Assembly: GCF_003386095.1 (NCBI RefSeq)
Contig: NZ_QREG01000025.1
Coordinates: 19,638 to 83,637, forward strand
Length of the DNA: 64,000 nt
Source of the DNA: Marinoscillum furvescens DSM 4134
GTDB taxonomy: Bacteria > Bacteroidota > Bacteroidia > Cytophagales > Cyclobacteriaceae
Reading direction: 5' to 3'
Shown here: one piece after another, positions 8,682 to 17,448 of the stretch
Numbering within the stretch: position 1 is the first letter of the stretch
How the letters are laid out: every line of letters begins with the position of its first letter
Translations under genes and position numbers: made by a program
Notes under the pieces: model-generated
What the model saw: only the letters and a program-made list of their open reading frames with translations
Told to the model about the DNA's origin: nothing
Databases searched by the model: none

Positions 8682-10388
8682 TTAAAGGTTTCTTTTCTTG
8701 AGTTCTGAAACAGCAAAATCTACCGCTCGGGCAGTAAGCGCCATATAGGTAATCGATGGGTTTTGGCAAGCGCCAGAGGTCATACACGACCCATCAGTTA
8801 CAAACACGTTTTTCACCGCATGGAGCTGATTATTACCATTCAATACGGAGGTTTTTGGGTCTCTACCCATCCGGGCTGTACCCATCTCGTGAATACCCAG
8901 GCCAATACCTTTTTTACGAATGCGTGTTTTGATGTTTTTAAACCCGGCAGCTTCGAGCATTTCAGCGCCAGAGTTTACGATATCATCCAGCATTTTGTAC
9001 TCATTGTCCTTGAAGTCACAATTAAACTCTACCAATGGCATTCCCCACTGGTCGGTTTCTTCTTTGCTGAGGGTCATTTGATTTTCCTCATACGGCAGCA
9101 TTTCTCCCATTCCACCCATGCCTCCATGCCAGGAGCCGAGGCGGAACAGCCCGTTTTTGAAGTCAGCTCCAAACGGAGCATCGATTCCCTCCATATTGCC
9201 CGGGCTACGCAAAGCTTCAAAAGAGAATGAGAACCCTCTTACATAATCGGTGCGTTTGTCGTTACCGACATTACGGAAGCGAGGGATGTAGGTGGCAACC
9301 GGGCGTTTTCCATCGTAATAGCCATCCTTGAAGCCATCGTGTTGGCCGCTTACTGCTCCTTCATAGTTGTGGTCCATCAGGTTTTTGCCAAGCTGCCCGC
9401 TATCGTTGCCCAGTCCATTAGGGAAGCGGCTGGAAGTAGAGTTCATTAAAATCAATGTGGAGTTGATAGTGCTTGCATTGACAAATACCACTTTGCTGTA
9501 GTACTCCATCATTTCTTTGGTATGCGTGTCGATGACGCGTACTCCGGTGGCTTTGCCCGACTCTTCATCATAGATAATAGAGTGCACCACGCTATCAGGT
9601 CTGAGGGTCAGGTTTCCAGTAGCTATTGCTGCTGGAATCGTGGCGGAGTTGGAGCTGAAATACCCCCCAAGTGGACATCCACGGTAGCATCTGTCACGCT
9701 TCATACAAGGGCCTCTGTTGCCTACGCGTTCGGTGTGGTTGGCACGGCGCCCGATGATCAGGTGTCGTTCTTCAAAACGCTCCTCTATGGTGGCTTTTAC
9801 GTGTTTCTCCAGGCAATTCATCTCAAACGGTGGTAGAAATTCTCCGTCTGGAAGGTGAGGGATGCCATCTTTGTTCCCTGTCACACCTACGAATTTCTCC
9901 ACATAACTATACCATGGAGCAATGTCTTTGTACCGGATGGGCCAATCTACGCCATATCCGTCCTTGGCATTGGCCTCAAAGTCCAGGTCTGACCAACGCT
10001 GGGTCATACGGGCCCACATCAGTGATTTTCCACCTACCTGATAGCCCTTAATCCAGTGAAATGGTTTCTTTTGGATATAGGGGTGCTCTTCATCTTTGAC
10101 GAAAAAATGATCTGTGGATTCGTTCCAGGCATAGCACTTGTCAAGAATGGGGTTTTGGTTACGGATCTGTGGAGGTATTTCCATTCGGTGGGGAAACTCC
10201 CACTGCTCTTTCATAGCTGTAGGGTAGTCCTTTACGTGTTCCACATTTCGTCCGCGTTCGAGTACGAGAGTTTTGAGTCCTTTCTCGCAAAATTCTTTAG
10301 CCGCCCAGCCTCCGGAAATCCCTGAGCCAATAACTATGGCGTCATAGGTGTTGCCAGCCTTGGCTTTGCCTGTGATGATATATGACAT
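8682..10388 (-). CDS. GMC-family FAD sugar dehydrogenase, catalytic subunit
   Basis: The 568-residue flavoprotein has the N-terminal FAD loop VIGSGISGGWAAKEF (residues 19-33) and the C-terminal GMC signature HEMGTARMG...CQNPSITYMALTARA. Residues C228, C234 and C238 form a C-x5-C-x3-C set, the spacing I recall for the [3Fe-4S] ligands of the FAD glucose dehydrogenase alpha subunit. There is no signal peptide of its own; export would depend on the Tat-bearing partner encoded immediately downstream. Likely reactions are oxidation of glucose or of glycosides at C3 in the periplasm. Substrate and electron acceptor are unproven. Confidence 0.9.
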   Translation of the reverse strand: MSYIITGKAKAGNTYDAIVIGSGISGGWAAKEFCEKGLKTLVLERGRNVEHVKDYPTAMKEQWEFPHRMEIPPQIRNQNPILDKCYAWNESTDHFFVKDEEHPYIQKKPFHWIKGYQVGGKSLMWARMTQRWSDLDFEANAKDGYGVDWPIRYKDIAPWYSYVEKFVGVTGNKDGIPHLPDGEFLPPFEMNCLEKHVKATIEERFEERHLIIGRRANHTERVGNRGPCMKRDRCYRGCPLGGYFSSNSATIPAAIATGNLTLRPDSVVHSIIYDEESGKATGVRVIDTHTKEMMEYYSKVVFVNASTINSTLILMNSTSSRFPNGLGNDSGQLGKNLMDHNYEGAVSGQHDGFKDGYYDGKRPVATYIPRFRNVGNDKRTDYVRGFSFSFEALRSPGNMEGIDAPFGADFKNGLFRLGSWHGGMGGMGEMLPYEENQMTLSKEETDQWGMPLVEFNCDFKDNEYKMLDDIVNSGAEMLEAAGFKNIKTRIRKKGIGLGIHEMGTARMGRDPKTSVLNGNNQLHAVKNVFVTDGSCMTSGACQNPSITYMALTARAVDFAVSELKKRNL

Positions 10389-10498
10389 AAAATCTAAAAA
10401 ATGGGTTGAACATCAGGCCACAAGATAGGTAGATGTGTTCATTTTCCAGGGTGTGATATGTCACTTTGCACCGGTGCGAATGCTCACATGGGTAATTC

Positions 10499-12154
10499 TC
10501 ACGTGGTGCCTAGAAGCTCCCTGGCACTTTGTAGGGCACTTTCTCCAGGTTTTTCACCACCGATCATTTGAGCAATGGCCATCACGCGTTCGTCGTTGTG
10601 GAGTTTTTTGATGCGGCTCACGGACTTGTCTGAAGAGTGGTCTTTGTAGACAAAATAGTGGGCATCACCACCAGCGGCAAATTGCGGCAGGTGACTGATG
10701 GATATTACCTGATGGTTGGCAGCCATTTGCTTCATCATGTTTACCATCTGTAAAGCGATTTCGCCAGATACGCCCGTGTCTATCTCATCAAAAATGATGG
10801 TAGGCATTGCGGTTTTGTCGGCCAGGAGGTATTTGATGGCAAAAATAAGTCTGGAGAACTCACCACCTGAAGCTACATGTTTGATTTCACGAGGTGCCAC
10901 CCCTTTGTTAGCCGAAAATAGAAATTCTACCAGATCGCCGCCAGTAGGGGCTAAGTCGGCAGGGGAAATAGTGATGTTGATTTCACCGTTTTCAATGCCT
11001 AGTTTTTTAATCAATGATTTGATGGCGTTTGCAAAACTGTCGGCATGCTTTTTTCTGCTGGTGCTCAGTTTCTGTGCAAGTGCCCGGGCGTTTTTTTCTG
11101 CTTCGCTCAGTTGAGTTTCGGCTTTTGCTATTTCTTCATCGATGTTGAGCACCTGGGCGAGTTCCTGACCCAGCCGGTCTCGCAGACTGATCAGATCTGA
11201 GGTGTCAGCTGCCTGATGCTTTTGCTGAAGGCGAAATAACAGGTCCAATCGATCTTTGATGAGTTGCAGGCGCTCAGGATCCAGCTCCACCCGATCTTGT
11301 TCCATAGTTATTTCACGAGCTACATCTTCTATTTCGATGAGGGCACTATCCAATCGGAGATGTAAACTTTCGAGGTTTTCGGAAAATCCTTTTATCGCGC
11401 TGAGCAGGGGGAGGGATTCTTTGAGTTGGTTGATCACCGAATACTCCGACTCATCGAGGGCCTGGGTTAGCTGGCCCAGATTCACTTTGATTTCTTCTGC
11501 GTGCTCCAGCAGTTTGAGTTCGTCTTCTAGCTGACTTTGCTCATCGGCCTCCAAATCAGCAGACTGTAATTCATCAAACAAAAATTGCTTATAGTCAGCA
11601 TCCTGAGCGCTGTTGGATGCTTTTTGAGTAAGCTCTTGAAAATGCTTTTCAGCTTGTTTGTATGTGCGATATGCCTTTTTATAATCCGCCAGAAGGTTTT
11701 GGTGGCCTGAGAAAATATCCAGGATTTCTAATTGATATAGGTTGCTGCCAAGGTGCAGTGTCTCATGCTGAGAGTGTATATCCATGAGGTGAACTCCCAG
11801 CTTTTTTAGAATATCCAGCGTGACGGGAGTGTCATTTACAAAGGCTCTGGACTTGCCGCTAGGGCTAATCTCTCTGCGGATAATGCATTCTTGATCAAAA
11901 TCCAGATCAGCTTCGTCAAATAACGACTGAAGCTGATAACCGCCAATATCAAACACTCCTTCGATGATACACTTTTCGTCATCAGAAAACAACGCTTTGG
12001 TATCTGCACGATTACCCAAAAGTAAGCCTACGGCACCTAGCATAATAGACTTTCCTGCGCCGGTTTCACCGGTGATGATGTTGAGATTGGGAGATGGGGT
12101 CATCTCCAGCGCCTGGATGAGTGCGTAGTTCTTTATCGAAAGCGATCGGATCAT
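10499..12154 (-). CDS. recN: DNA repair protein RecN
   Basis: RecN is an SMC-like ATPase acting in double-strand break repair. The 551-residue protein has the N-terminal Walker A GETGAGKS with LSIKNYALI before it, a coiled-coil middle (about 155-370) rich in Glu, Gln, Leu and Lys, and the C-terminal ABC signature region HVASGGEFSRLIFAIK followed by IIFDEIDTGVSGEIA (Walker B). HSQHETLHL is also typical of RecN. It is the last gene of the bamD-rpoZ-coaBC-DUF4835 run, 3 bp after a 72-residue ORF. Confidence 0.96.
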   Translation of the reverse strand: MIRSLSIKNYALIQALEMTPSPNLNIITGETGAGKSIMLGAVGLLLGNRADTKALFSDDEKCIIEGVFDIGGYQLQSLFDEADLDFDQECIIRREISPSGKSRAFVNDTPVTLDILKKLGVHLMDIHSQHETLHLGSNLYQLEILDIFSGHQNLLADYKKAYRTYKQAEKHFQELTQKASNSAQDADYKQFLFDELQSADLEADEQSQLEDELKLLEHAEEIKVNLGQLTQALDESEYSVINQLKESLPLLSAIKGFSENLESLHLRLDSALIEIEDVAREITMEQDRVELDPERLQLIKDRLDLLFRLQQKHQAADTSDLISLRDRLGQELAQVLNIDEEIAKAETQLSEAEKNARALAQKLSTSRKKHADSFANAIKSLIKKLGIENGEINITISPADLAPTGGDLVEFLFSANKGVAPREIKHVASGGEFSRLIFAIKYLLADKTAMPTIIFDEIDTGVSGEIALQMVNMMKQMAANHQVISISHLPQFAAGGDAHYFVYKDHSSDKSVSRIKKLHNDERVMAIAQMIGGEKPGESALQSARELLGTT

Positions 12155-12157
12155 GGA

Positions 12158-12376
12158 TTAGCTTGCCTTTTCTTCCGCCCAGATTTCCTCTAGCTGAGCC
12201 AAAGGCAAATGTAGTATATGACCTTTAGTATTTTTTACTTTCACCTCGCTGCTTTGCACTTCCAAAACTTCCGCAAGGAATACAGCTCCATTTGATTGAA
12301 TGAAGTTTAGTTTTTTGCCCGATCCAATGAATTGTTCGAGCTGATTGGTAGCAAGTCGTACTTGTTTCTTTGCCAT
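12158..12376 (-). CDS. Conserved-looking 72-residue protein of unknown function
   Basis: The small protein lies between the DUF4835 gene and recN with 2-bp and 3-bp spacings, so it is almost certainly translated in the operon. It has a basic N-terminus, then a predicted all-beta stretch (KLNFIQSNGAVFLAEVLEVQ, then VKVKNTKGHILHLPLAQLEE) and a short acidic tail. The alternation of short strands around NG and KG turns resembles small SH3- or Sm-like barrels, but this is only inference from pattern. I do not recognise a named family. Confidence 0.75.
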   Translation of the reverse strand: MAKKQVRLATNQLEQFIGSGKKLNFIQSNGAVFLAEVLEVQSSEVKVKNTKGHILHLPLAQLEEIWAEEKAS

Positions 12377-12378
12377 TG

Positions 12379-13278
12379 CTATTCCATGATTTTTTCGAAG
12401 GTATCGGTCTTGCTGGGGTCTAGTTTGCTTAGTATTTCAAAGGACTGCTTTTTCTGCGTTGGGGTGCCTTCTTTGAAAATCTGGGCGAGTTCTTCGGCCT
12501 TTGCATCCAAAAAGCTAATGGTAAGGATGGACCGGGGACGTGATCTGTTTGCTGTTTCCACGCCTTTGAGGCTGTTTAGGATGTTGTTACGCGCCGTTTC
12601 GGGCTCTTCCTGAAAGATGTCTAGTCCCTGAATGTGGTACGTATAGAGTGCCTGACGGATGGGTTCGAAGTTGCTGCCCAATAGGTTTTCGTTGAGCCAA
12701 TACCTGTTACGAACGCTGTTGAATTGGGACCAACCGGGGTAGTTGGAGTTTTGTGCGTTTGCCACTATTTGATTGGCAATCTGGAAGTACCGGGTACCGC
12801 CTAACTCAGAAAAAGTATCATAATCCAAACCAATGATGATGTACGCATAGTAGGCGAGTAGTGAGGTGATGTTGTTGGTAAAAGCGTTTTCATTGAACTG
12901 TAAGGGCTGGGACTGTACGTAATCAAACTGCCAGTCTCTGTCGGCAAAATTGAGCACTACAGTCTCATAGTCGGAGTTATACACCGGTCTGGAAGAAAGT
13001 ATTTGTACGGAAGCTCCCCACTTTCCCGAACTCGGGTTGGATTCGTTTGGGTCCATGGTCAGGATAATGTTGCAGTTGATGCGTTCTTCCTGTAGAAATT
13101 CATCTTCCGTCCATTTACGGTTGTTGAGAAATTGCGCAAAGGCAATTTCCATGTCATCGAATATTTTGCGTTCTGTGGTCTGAACCTGCTGAGCATTGAT
13201 GACTACCCGGCAGTTGAGTTCCTGACCTACTGCGGACAGAGTAGCGATTAGGGCTATGATACAAAAAAGTCTATTCAT
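12379..13278 (-). CDS. DUF4835 family protein (PorD-type, type IX secretion associated)
   Basis: The 299-residue protein has a signal peptide (MNRLFCIIALIATLSAVGQE) and starts its mature part with LNCRVVINAQQVQTTERKIF. It then has FAQFLNNRKWTEDEF, INCNIILT and YAYIIIGLDYDTFSELGG, a pattern I recognise from DUF4835, whose members are annotated as PorD in gliding and type IX secreting Bacteroidota. It is probably periplasmic or outer-membrane associated. The start overlaps coaBC by 8 bp. The coaBC-DUF4835-recN order is common in the phylum, which supports the assignment. Confidence 0.82.
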   Translation of the reverse strand: MNRLFCIIALIATLSAVGQELNCRVVINAQQVQTTERKIFDDMEIAFAQFLNNRKWTEDEFLQEERINCNIILTMDPNESNPSSGKWGASVQILSSRPVYNSDYETVVLNFADRDWQFDYVQSQPLQFNENAFTNNITSLLAYYAYIIIGLDYDTFSELGGTRYFQIANQIVANAQNSNYPGWSQFNSVRNRYWLNENLLGSNFEPIRQALYTYHIQGLDIFQEEPETARNNILNSLKGVETANRSRPRSILTISFLDAKAEELAQIFKEGTPTQKKQSFEILSKLDPSKTDTFEKIME

Positions 13279-14470
13279 TGAGTGCTTGTTGCAAGAGGTC
13301 TACCAAATCTTTGGCAACCTCAGTCTTAGTTTTCAACTCAAAATGGTGCACATTATTATGCTTATCAAAAATAGAAACTTTATTGGTGTCATGAGCAAAA
13401 CCGGCACCGTCATGATTGAGTGAGTTAAGAACAATCATGTCCAGATTCTTACGTTTCAGTTTTCCCAGCGCATTGGTTTCCTCATTGTCGGTCTCCAGCG
13501 CAAATCCAACGGTAAATTGTTTGTCCTTGATTGCTCCCAGTTCTTTGGCTATATCTGGGTTGGGCACAAGGGTGATTTGTAGATTTTGCTCGGTTTTTTT
13601 GATTTTGGAGTCCGCCACTTCTCCTGGTCGGTAGTCTGCTACAGCCGCAGTGAAAATGGCTATATCGCTCGAAACAAAGTAGCTTTTGGCTGCTTCGTAC
13701 ATTTCCTGTGCGGAGGTCACCCGTGTCACTTGTATATTTCGGTGTTTGGGGTAGGTAAGGGTAGGGCCAGATACTAGCTGTACTTGTGCGCCTCGCGAGG
13801 CGAGCTCCAGTGCTATAGCTGTTCCCATTTTTCCTGTAGAGTGGTTACCAATAAACCGGACAGGATCGATAGGTTCATGTGTAGGGCCAGAGGTTATAAC
13901 TACTTTCTTACCTTTAAAAGATTCGGCTGTCCCAAAGAATGAAGTGATGCGCTCCATGATGTGCTCGGGCTCAGCCATGCGTCCCTGGCCACTGAGGCCA
14001 CTGGCTAGCTCGCCATCTTCTGCCTCTATTACGATATTCCCGTAGGAAGTCAGTTTGCTGAGATTGTGCTGTGTGGTAGGGTGCTGATACATGTCCAGAT
14101 CCATGGCCGGGCAGACCATCACCGGGCAGCGAGCAGATAAATAAACCGCTGAAAGAAGGTTGTCACACAAGCCATTTGCCAGCTTGCCGAGCGTGTTAGC
14201 ACTCATGGGAGCAATGACGATGAGGTCAGCCCAAAGGCCAAGCTCTACATGGTTGTACCATTCGCCATTTTCGTTTTTGTAAAACGAAGTGAGTACGGGG
14301 CGTTTAGATAATGTGGCGAGGGTAAGTGGTGTAATGAAGTCCTTGGCACTTTTCGTCATAATCACCTGTACTTCAGCACCAGACTTGACAAGTAAGCGCA
14401 CAAAAAAAGCGGTTTTGTAGGCTGCTATGCTGCCACAAACCGCTATCAATACTTTTTTTCCTTCCAGCAT
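13271..14470 (-). CDS. coaBC: Bifunctional phosphopantothenoylcysteine decarboxylase / phosphopantothenate-cysteine ligase
   Basis: CoaBC makes 4'-phosphopantetheine in coenzyme A synthesis. The 399-residue protein has the FMN-binding decarboxylase half first (VCGSIAAYKTAFF, NHVELGLWAD with the active-site His, PMSANTLGKLANGLCDNLLS, CPAMDLDMYQHP). The ligase half follows from about residue 185 (ITSGPTHEPIDPVRFIGNHS, STGKMG, and the KIKK element). It lies 11 bp after rpoZ and overlaps the DUF4835 gene by 8 bp. Confidence 0.96.
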   Translation of the reverse strand: MLEGKKVLIAVCGSIAAYKTAFFVRLLVKSGAEVQVIMTKSAKDFITPLTLATLSKRPVLTSFYKNENGEWYNHVELGLWADLIVIAPMSANTLGKLANGLCDNLLSAVYLSARCPVMVCPAMDLDMYQHPTTQHNLSKLTSYGNIVIEAEDGELASGLSGQGRMAEPEHIMERITSFFGTAESFKGKKVVITSGPTHEPIDPVRFIGNHSTGKMGTAIALELASRGAQVQLVSGPTLTYPKHRNIQVTRVTSAQEMYEAAKSYFVSSDIAIFTAAVADYRPGEVADSKIKKTEQNLQITLVPNPDIAKELGAIKDKQFTVGFALETDNEETNALGKLKRKNLDMIVLNSLNHDGAGFAHDTNKVSIFDKHNNVHHFELKTKTEVAKDLVDLLQQALNE

Positions 14471-14481
14471 TGCTGGGGGGA

Positions 14482-14793
14482 TTAAGCTTCGTCCGAATCT
14501 GCGTGTCTAAACGAAACCTTGCCTTCCAAAAACTCTTCTACAGCTACAGTAGATGGCTTTGGCATGCGCTCATAAAATTTAGAGATTTCAATTTGCTCTC
14601 TGTTTTCGAAGATTTCTTCCAGGTTATCTACAGAAGAAGCAAACTCAGCAAGCTTAGAGTTAAGTTCTTCTTTTTGCTGTGCAGCAATCTGTCTCGCTCT
14701 CTTACCGATAACTACGATAGATTCGTAGATATTACCACTAGGAGCCGCGATGTGCTCATTGTCTCGGGTTATTAAAGATGCGTTTGTTGCCAT
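14482..14793 (-). CDS. rpoZ: DNA-directed RNA polymerase omega subunit (Bacteroidota type)
   Basis: The 103-residue protein contains the RpoZ/Rpb6 core: GNIYESIVVIGKRARQIAAQQKEELN, with the helix that clamps the beta' subunit. The acidic C-terminal part with EFLEGKVSFRH is characteristic of the longer omega subunits of this phylum. It sits between bamD and coaBC with 6-bp and 11-bp spacings, a conserved neighbourhood. Confidence 0.9.
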   Translation of the reverse strand: MATNASLITRDNEHIAAPSGNIYESIVVIGKRARQIAAQQKEELNSKLAEFASSVDNLEEIFENREQIEISKFYERMPKPSTVAVEEFLEGKVSFRHADSDEA

Positions 14794-14799
14794 GTCCTA

Positions 14800-15621
14800 T
14801 TATTGATTCTTGTTATTTTGATCTGCAAAGGTAGTTAATTGTTCGATGCTATCCGCATAAAATTTCTCAGCTCTTTTCAGGTACTTGCTATCCGGATATT
14901 TATCTACAAATTTTTGGTAGAGGTCTACCGTGTTTTGGTAGCGCTCCTCTTGTTTGGTTCTGATACTTACTTCAGCCAAATCAAAAGCTGTTTCTATTGC
15001 CAAAAAGGCAATTTCTTCATTAAACTTCGAATCTGGATAGTCGTATTGAAAGTTGTCAAAAGCGATTAGTGCGGCTTTATAACGTCTTAGCTGATAATAG
15101 AGTTTCGCATTGTCATATGCTTTGCGTTCCAGCTTTACCTGCATTTCGTCTATCAGATCATCGGCTTTTTCAGCATATTCTGAAAAAGGGTACCTGTTCA
15201 AAAAGTTTTGCATGGCAGCTATCGCCTCATAAGTACTTGTCTGGTCCAGACTGGATTGCGGAGACTGCTTATATAGTGAAAAAGCATACATGTATTGAGC
15301 TTCTTCTACATATTCACTGCGGCCATATACTTCTGTAAACAGCTTGAAGTAGTGGGAGCTAAGGATGTATTGTTTCTGATGAAAATACGCATAGGCGTGA
15401 CGAAAGTTTGCTAATTCTGCTTCTTCAGTACCCCTGATTATAGGCAGTATTTCTTCTAGCAAAACGCCCGCTTTGTAATAATCACCCTCATCATAGTATT
15501 CCAGGGCTGCATTGTATTTCACTTTCCAGTCACCACTCTTCTGTATTTTGCGAAACTCTGAACAAGCAACGCTTGCGAATGCTATGGTTAAGAGAAGGAT
15601 GTTTCTAAATGTAATCGTCAT
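14800..15621 (-). CDS. bamD: Outer membrane assembly lipoprotein BamD
   Basis: BamD is an essential lipoprotein partner of BamA in outer-membrane protein insertion. The ATG at 15621 gives 273 residues with a signal sequence ending in the lipobox SVAC (residues ~17-20); the ATG at 15627 would add two residues. Tetratricopeptide-like helices follow: YNAALEYYDEGDYYKAGVLL, FRHAYAYFHQKQYILSSHYF, NFLNRYPFSEYAEKADDLI and FVDKYPDSKYLKRAEKFYAD. The NRYPFSEYAEKA element is typical of BamD/YfiO. It is the first gene of the run down to recN. Confidence 0.92.
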   Translation of the reverse strand: MTITFRNILLLTIAFASVACSEFRKIQKSGDWKVKYNAALEYYDEGDYYKAGVLLEEILPIIRGTEEAELANFRHAYAYFHQKQYILSSHYFKLFTEVYGRSEYVEEAQYMYAFSLYKQSPQSSLDQTSTYEAIAAMQNFLNRYPFSEYAEKADDLIDEMQVKLERKAYDNAKLYYQLRRYKAALIAFDNFQYDYPDSKFNEEIAFLAIETAFDLAEVSIRTKQEERYQNTVDLYQKFVDKYPDSKYLKRAEKFYADSIEQLTTFADQNNKNQ

Positions 15622-15672
15622 GTGCATAAATTGGTCGCAAACTTAGTGCATTCCATTTTCTAATTAAAAAAG

Positions 15673-17403
15673 CTACTCATCATCAGGTTTCAAACCTCTT
15701 GACGGTCGATTTATTGCTCTGTTTGGGTTGTTAGTATTGAGCCCGGGTGCTCCTGGAGGCCTCATTCCCTTGTTTGGTGTCAAGCTTTTTGCTGGATTAG
15801 GTGGAGCTACTTTCGGTTCGTCTTCCTCTTCTGTCAAATCCTCCAGTGCGCCTTTGGCTTTTAGAATGGCCGCTGTTTTTGGGTCATAGTCAGGGTCTAA
15901 ATACGGCGCTACATCGTAGAGTGTTGGCCGCTCAGAAGACCGCCAGCTAAAGTTGTCCAGACGCTGTACCTCAGGTGTAAGCTCATGTGGAGGAATAAAC
16001 TGAGCCTCTGGTTCGGTATACACTGAGAAACTGGACAGTTTCTGGTCCTGAAACCGAATCTGCATGGTCGCACAGAAAATTTTATTCATGCCCATCAGGA
16101 GCGAATCCCCTTCTTCCAGTGCAAAATAGAGGATTTCACCATTGCCATTTACGTCTATTTTGTCGATTTGATTGTCTTCAAAAAACGCCAGCATGTTGCG
16201 CCCTTTTATCTGGTTGTAGTTGCCTATGGAGTCTTCAGAGATTAGGAACGAATTTGTACGCAAATTCATTCGCTTAATTTCGTCTTCACTTACTTCCAGT
16301 GAAATGGTGTCCCCAGTGATTTGGTTGCTGTTGTTCCACATTACCGGGTCCTTATAAAAGTAGATGATGGAGTCCTGGTTGAAATATGCCATGCTGTCCG
16401 CAATGCCCTGAAGTCCTTCTTTGTAGACTTTAATGTCGTGATAAGCCAGTATGCGTTTGGCTGAGTCATATTTGCTTTCGATAGCCACCAGGGTATCTGC
16501 AGCCAGGTAAAATGTGTCTGCTTCCAGGATTCTTTTCATCAAAGGGTTACCATACACCTTGCTTATCCCATTGCGTCGATCATAGTAGCCTTCATCTCCG
16601 GTGATGATCACATCTTCGTCTTTGGCGCGTAGCACCACATTAGAGATGGCTTTGTAGTATTTTTCGGCTTCATCGAAAAACAGCTCATCTCCTTCGAGGT
16701 AATAATCTTCTGTTTCTACGTTACCTTCAATAAACTCCGATTCGTCTACGACCGTGCGAAACTCACCGCCTTGAGCATGCAGGGTGGTGCCGTCTTCGGT
16801 AGTGATTTTGGTAGGCCCAAAGGTGTAGGCCACTTTGGTGATCGTATTGTACCGAAGGGTATCCGTATAGAGGGTGAAATCGGGTGCAGTTAAGACCACA
16901 TCAGTGTAAAACTGCGCATAATCGTCTAAGGAAAAATAGTATCCCACTTCACTGGTGAGTACGTTGGTGGTATCGATGAGTTTTCCTGAGTTGAAATAGT
17001 GGGCAATCTCAGCATCTAGGTCGTAATCTAAAAAATCAGTGTAGAGCTCTCGCTCTCCTTCACGATACACTACATCCTCACGAAGTTTGGCCATGCGCTG
17101 ATCTCCTTCGTAGTTGAGCTTTTTTGAGGTGATCACTATGGAATCATCAACAATGCGCACATTGCCTGACGCTTCCATTACGTTGCGCTTGCGGTAAAAG
17201 TAGGAGGTGTCGCAGTATACCGTGGTGCTCTTCTGCGTAAAGATTACATTGCCAGTAAGCTTACGATAGTTTTCGCCATTTTTTCTACCATATTCCAGTT
17301 CGTCGGCTTTGTATTTGATGCGTTCGTTGGACTGACCCCAGGCATCTGGTGTCAGTAGAAAAAGGACGATCAGGAATGTATAATATTGCAGTATCTTGAG
17401 CAT
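15673..17403 (-). CDS. OstA-like (LptA/LptD-N domain) periplasmic protein
   Basis: The 576-residue protein has a signal peptide (to about residue 24) and then repeated beta-strand units of the OstA/LptA kind: YRKLTGNVIFTQKSTTVYC, MEASGNVRIVDDSIVITS, EDVVYREGERELYTDFLDY and others, forming a beta-jellyroll through about residue 470. This fold bridges LPS from the inner to the outer membrane. The C-terminus is proline- and acid-rich and probably disordered. Its start overlaps the possible extended start of tilS on the other strand, so the two genes share a very short divergent promoter region. Confidence 0.87.
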   Translation of the reverse strand: MLKILQYYTFLIVLFLLTPDAWGQSNERIKYKADELEYGRKNGENYRKLTGNVIFTQKSTTVYCDTSYFYRKRNVMEASGNVRIVDDSIVITSKKLNYEGDQRMAKLREDVVYREGERELYTDFLDYDLDAEIAHYFNSGKLIDTTNVLTSEVGYYFSLDDYAQFYTDVVLTAPDFTLYTDTLRYNTITKVAYTFGPTKITTEDGTTLHAQGGEFRTVVDESEFIEGNVETEDYYLEGDELFFDEAEKYYKAISNVVLRAKDEDVIITGDEGYYDRRNGISKVYGNPLMKRILEADTFYLAADTLVAIESKYDSAKRILAYHDIKVYKEGLQGIADSMAYFNQDSIIYFYKDPVMWNNSNQITGDTISLEVSEDEIKRMNLRTNSFLISEDSIGNYNQIKGRNMLAFFEDNQIDKIDVNGNGEILYFALEEGDSLLMGMNKIFCATMQIRFQDQKLSSFSVYTEPEAQFIPPHELTPEVQRLDNFSWRSSERPTLYDVAPYLDPDYDPKTAAILKAKGALEDLTEEEDEPKVAPPNPAKSLTPNKGMRPPGAPGLNTNNPNRAINRPSRGLKPDDE

Positions 17404-17448
17404 GAGCGTGCAAAGCTAATAACTCTAAACGATTGGAAACCTACGAAG

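Noticed and set aside
14470..14775. 101-codon plus-strand frame antisense to rpoZ
   Set aside because: The omega subunit on the other strand is well supported by sequence and gene order.
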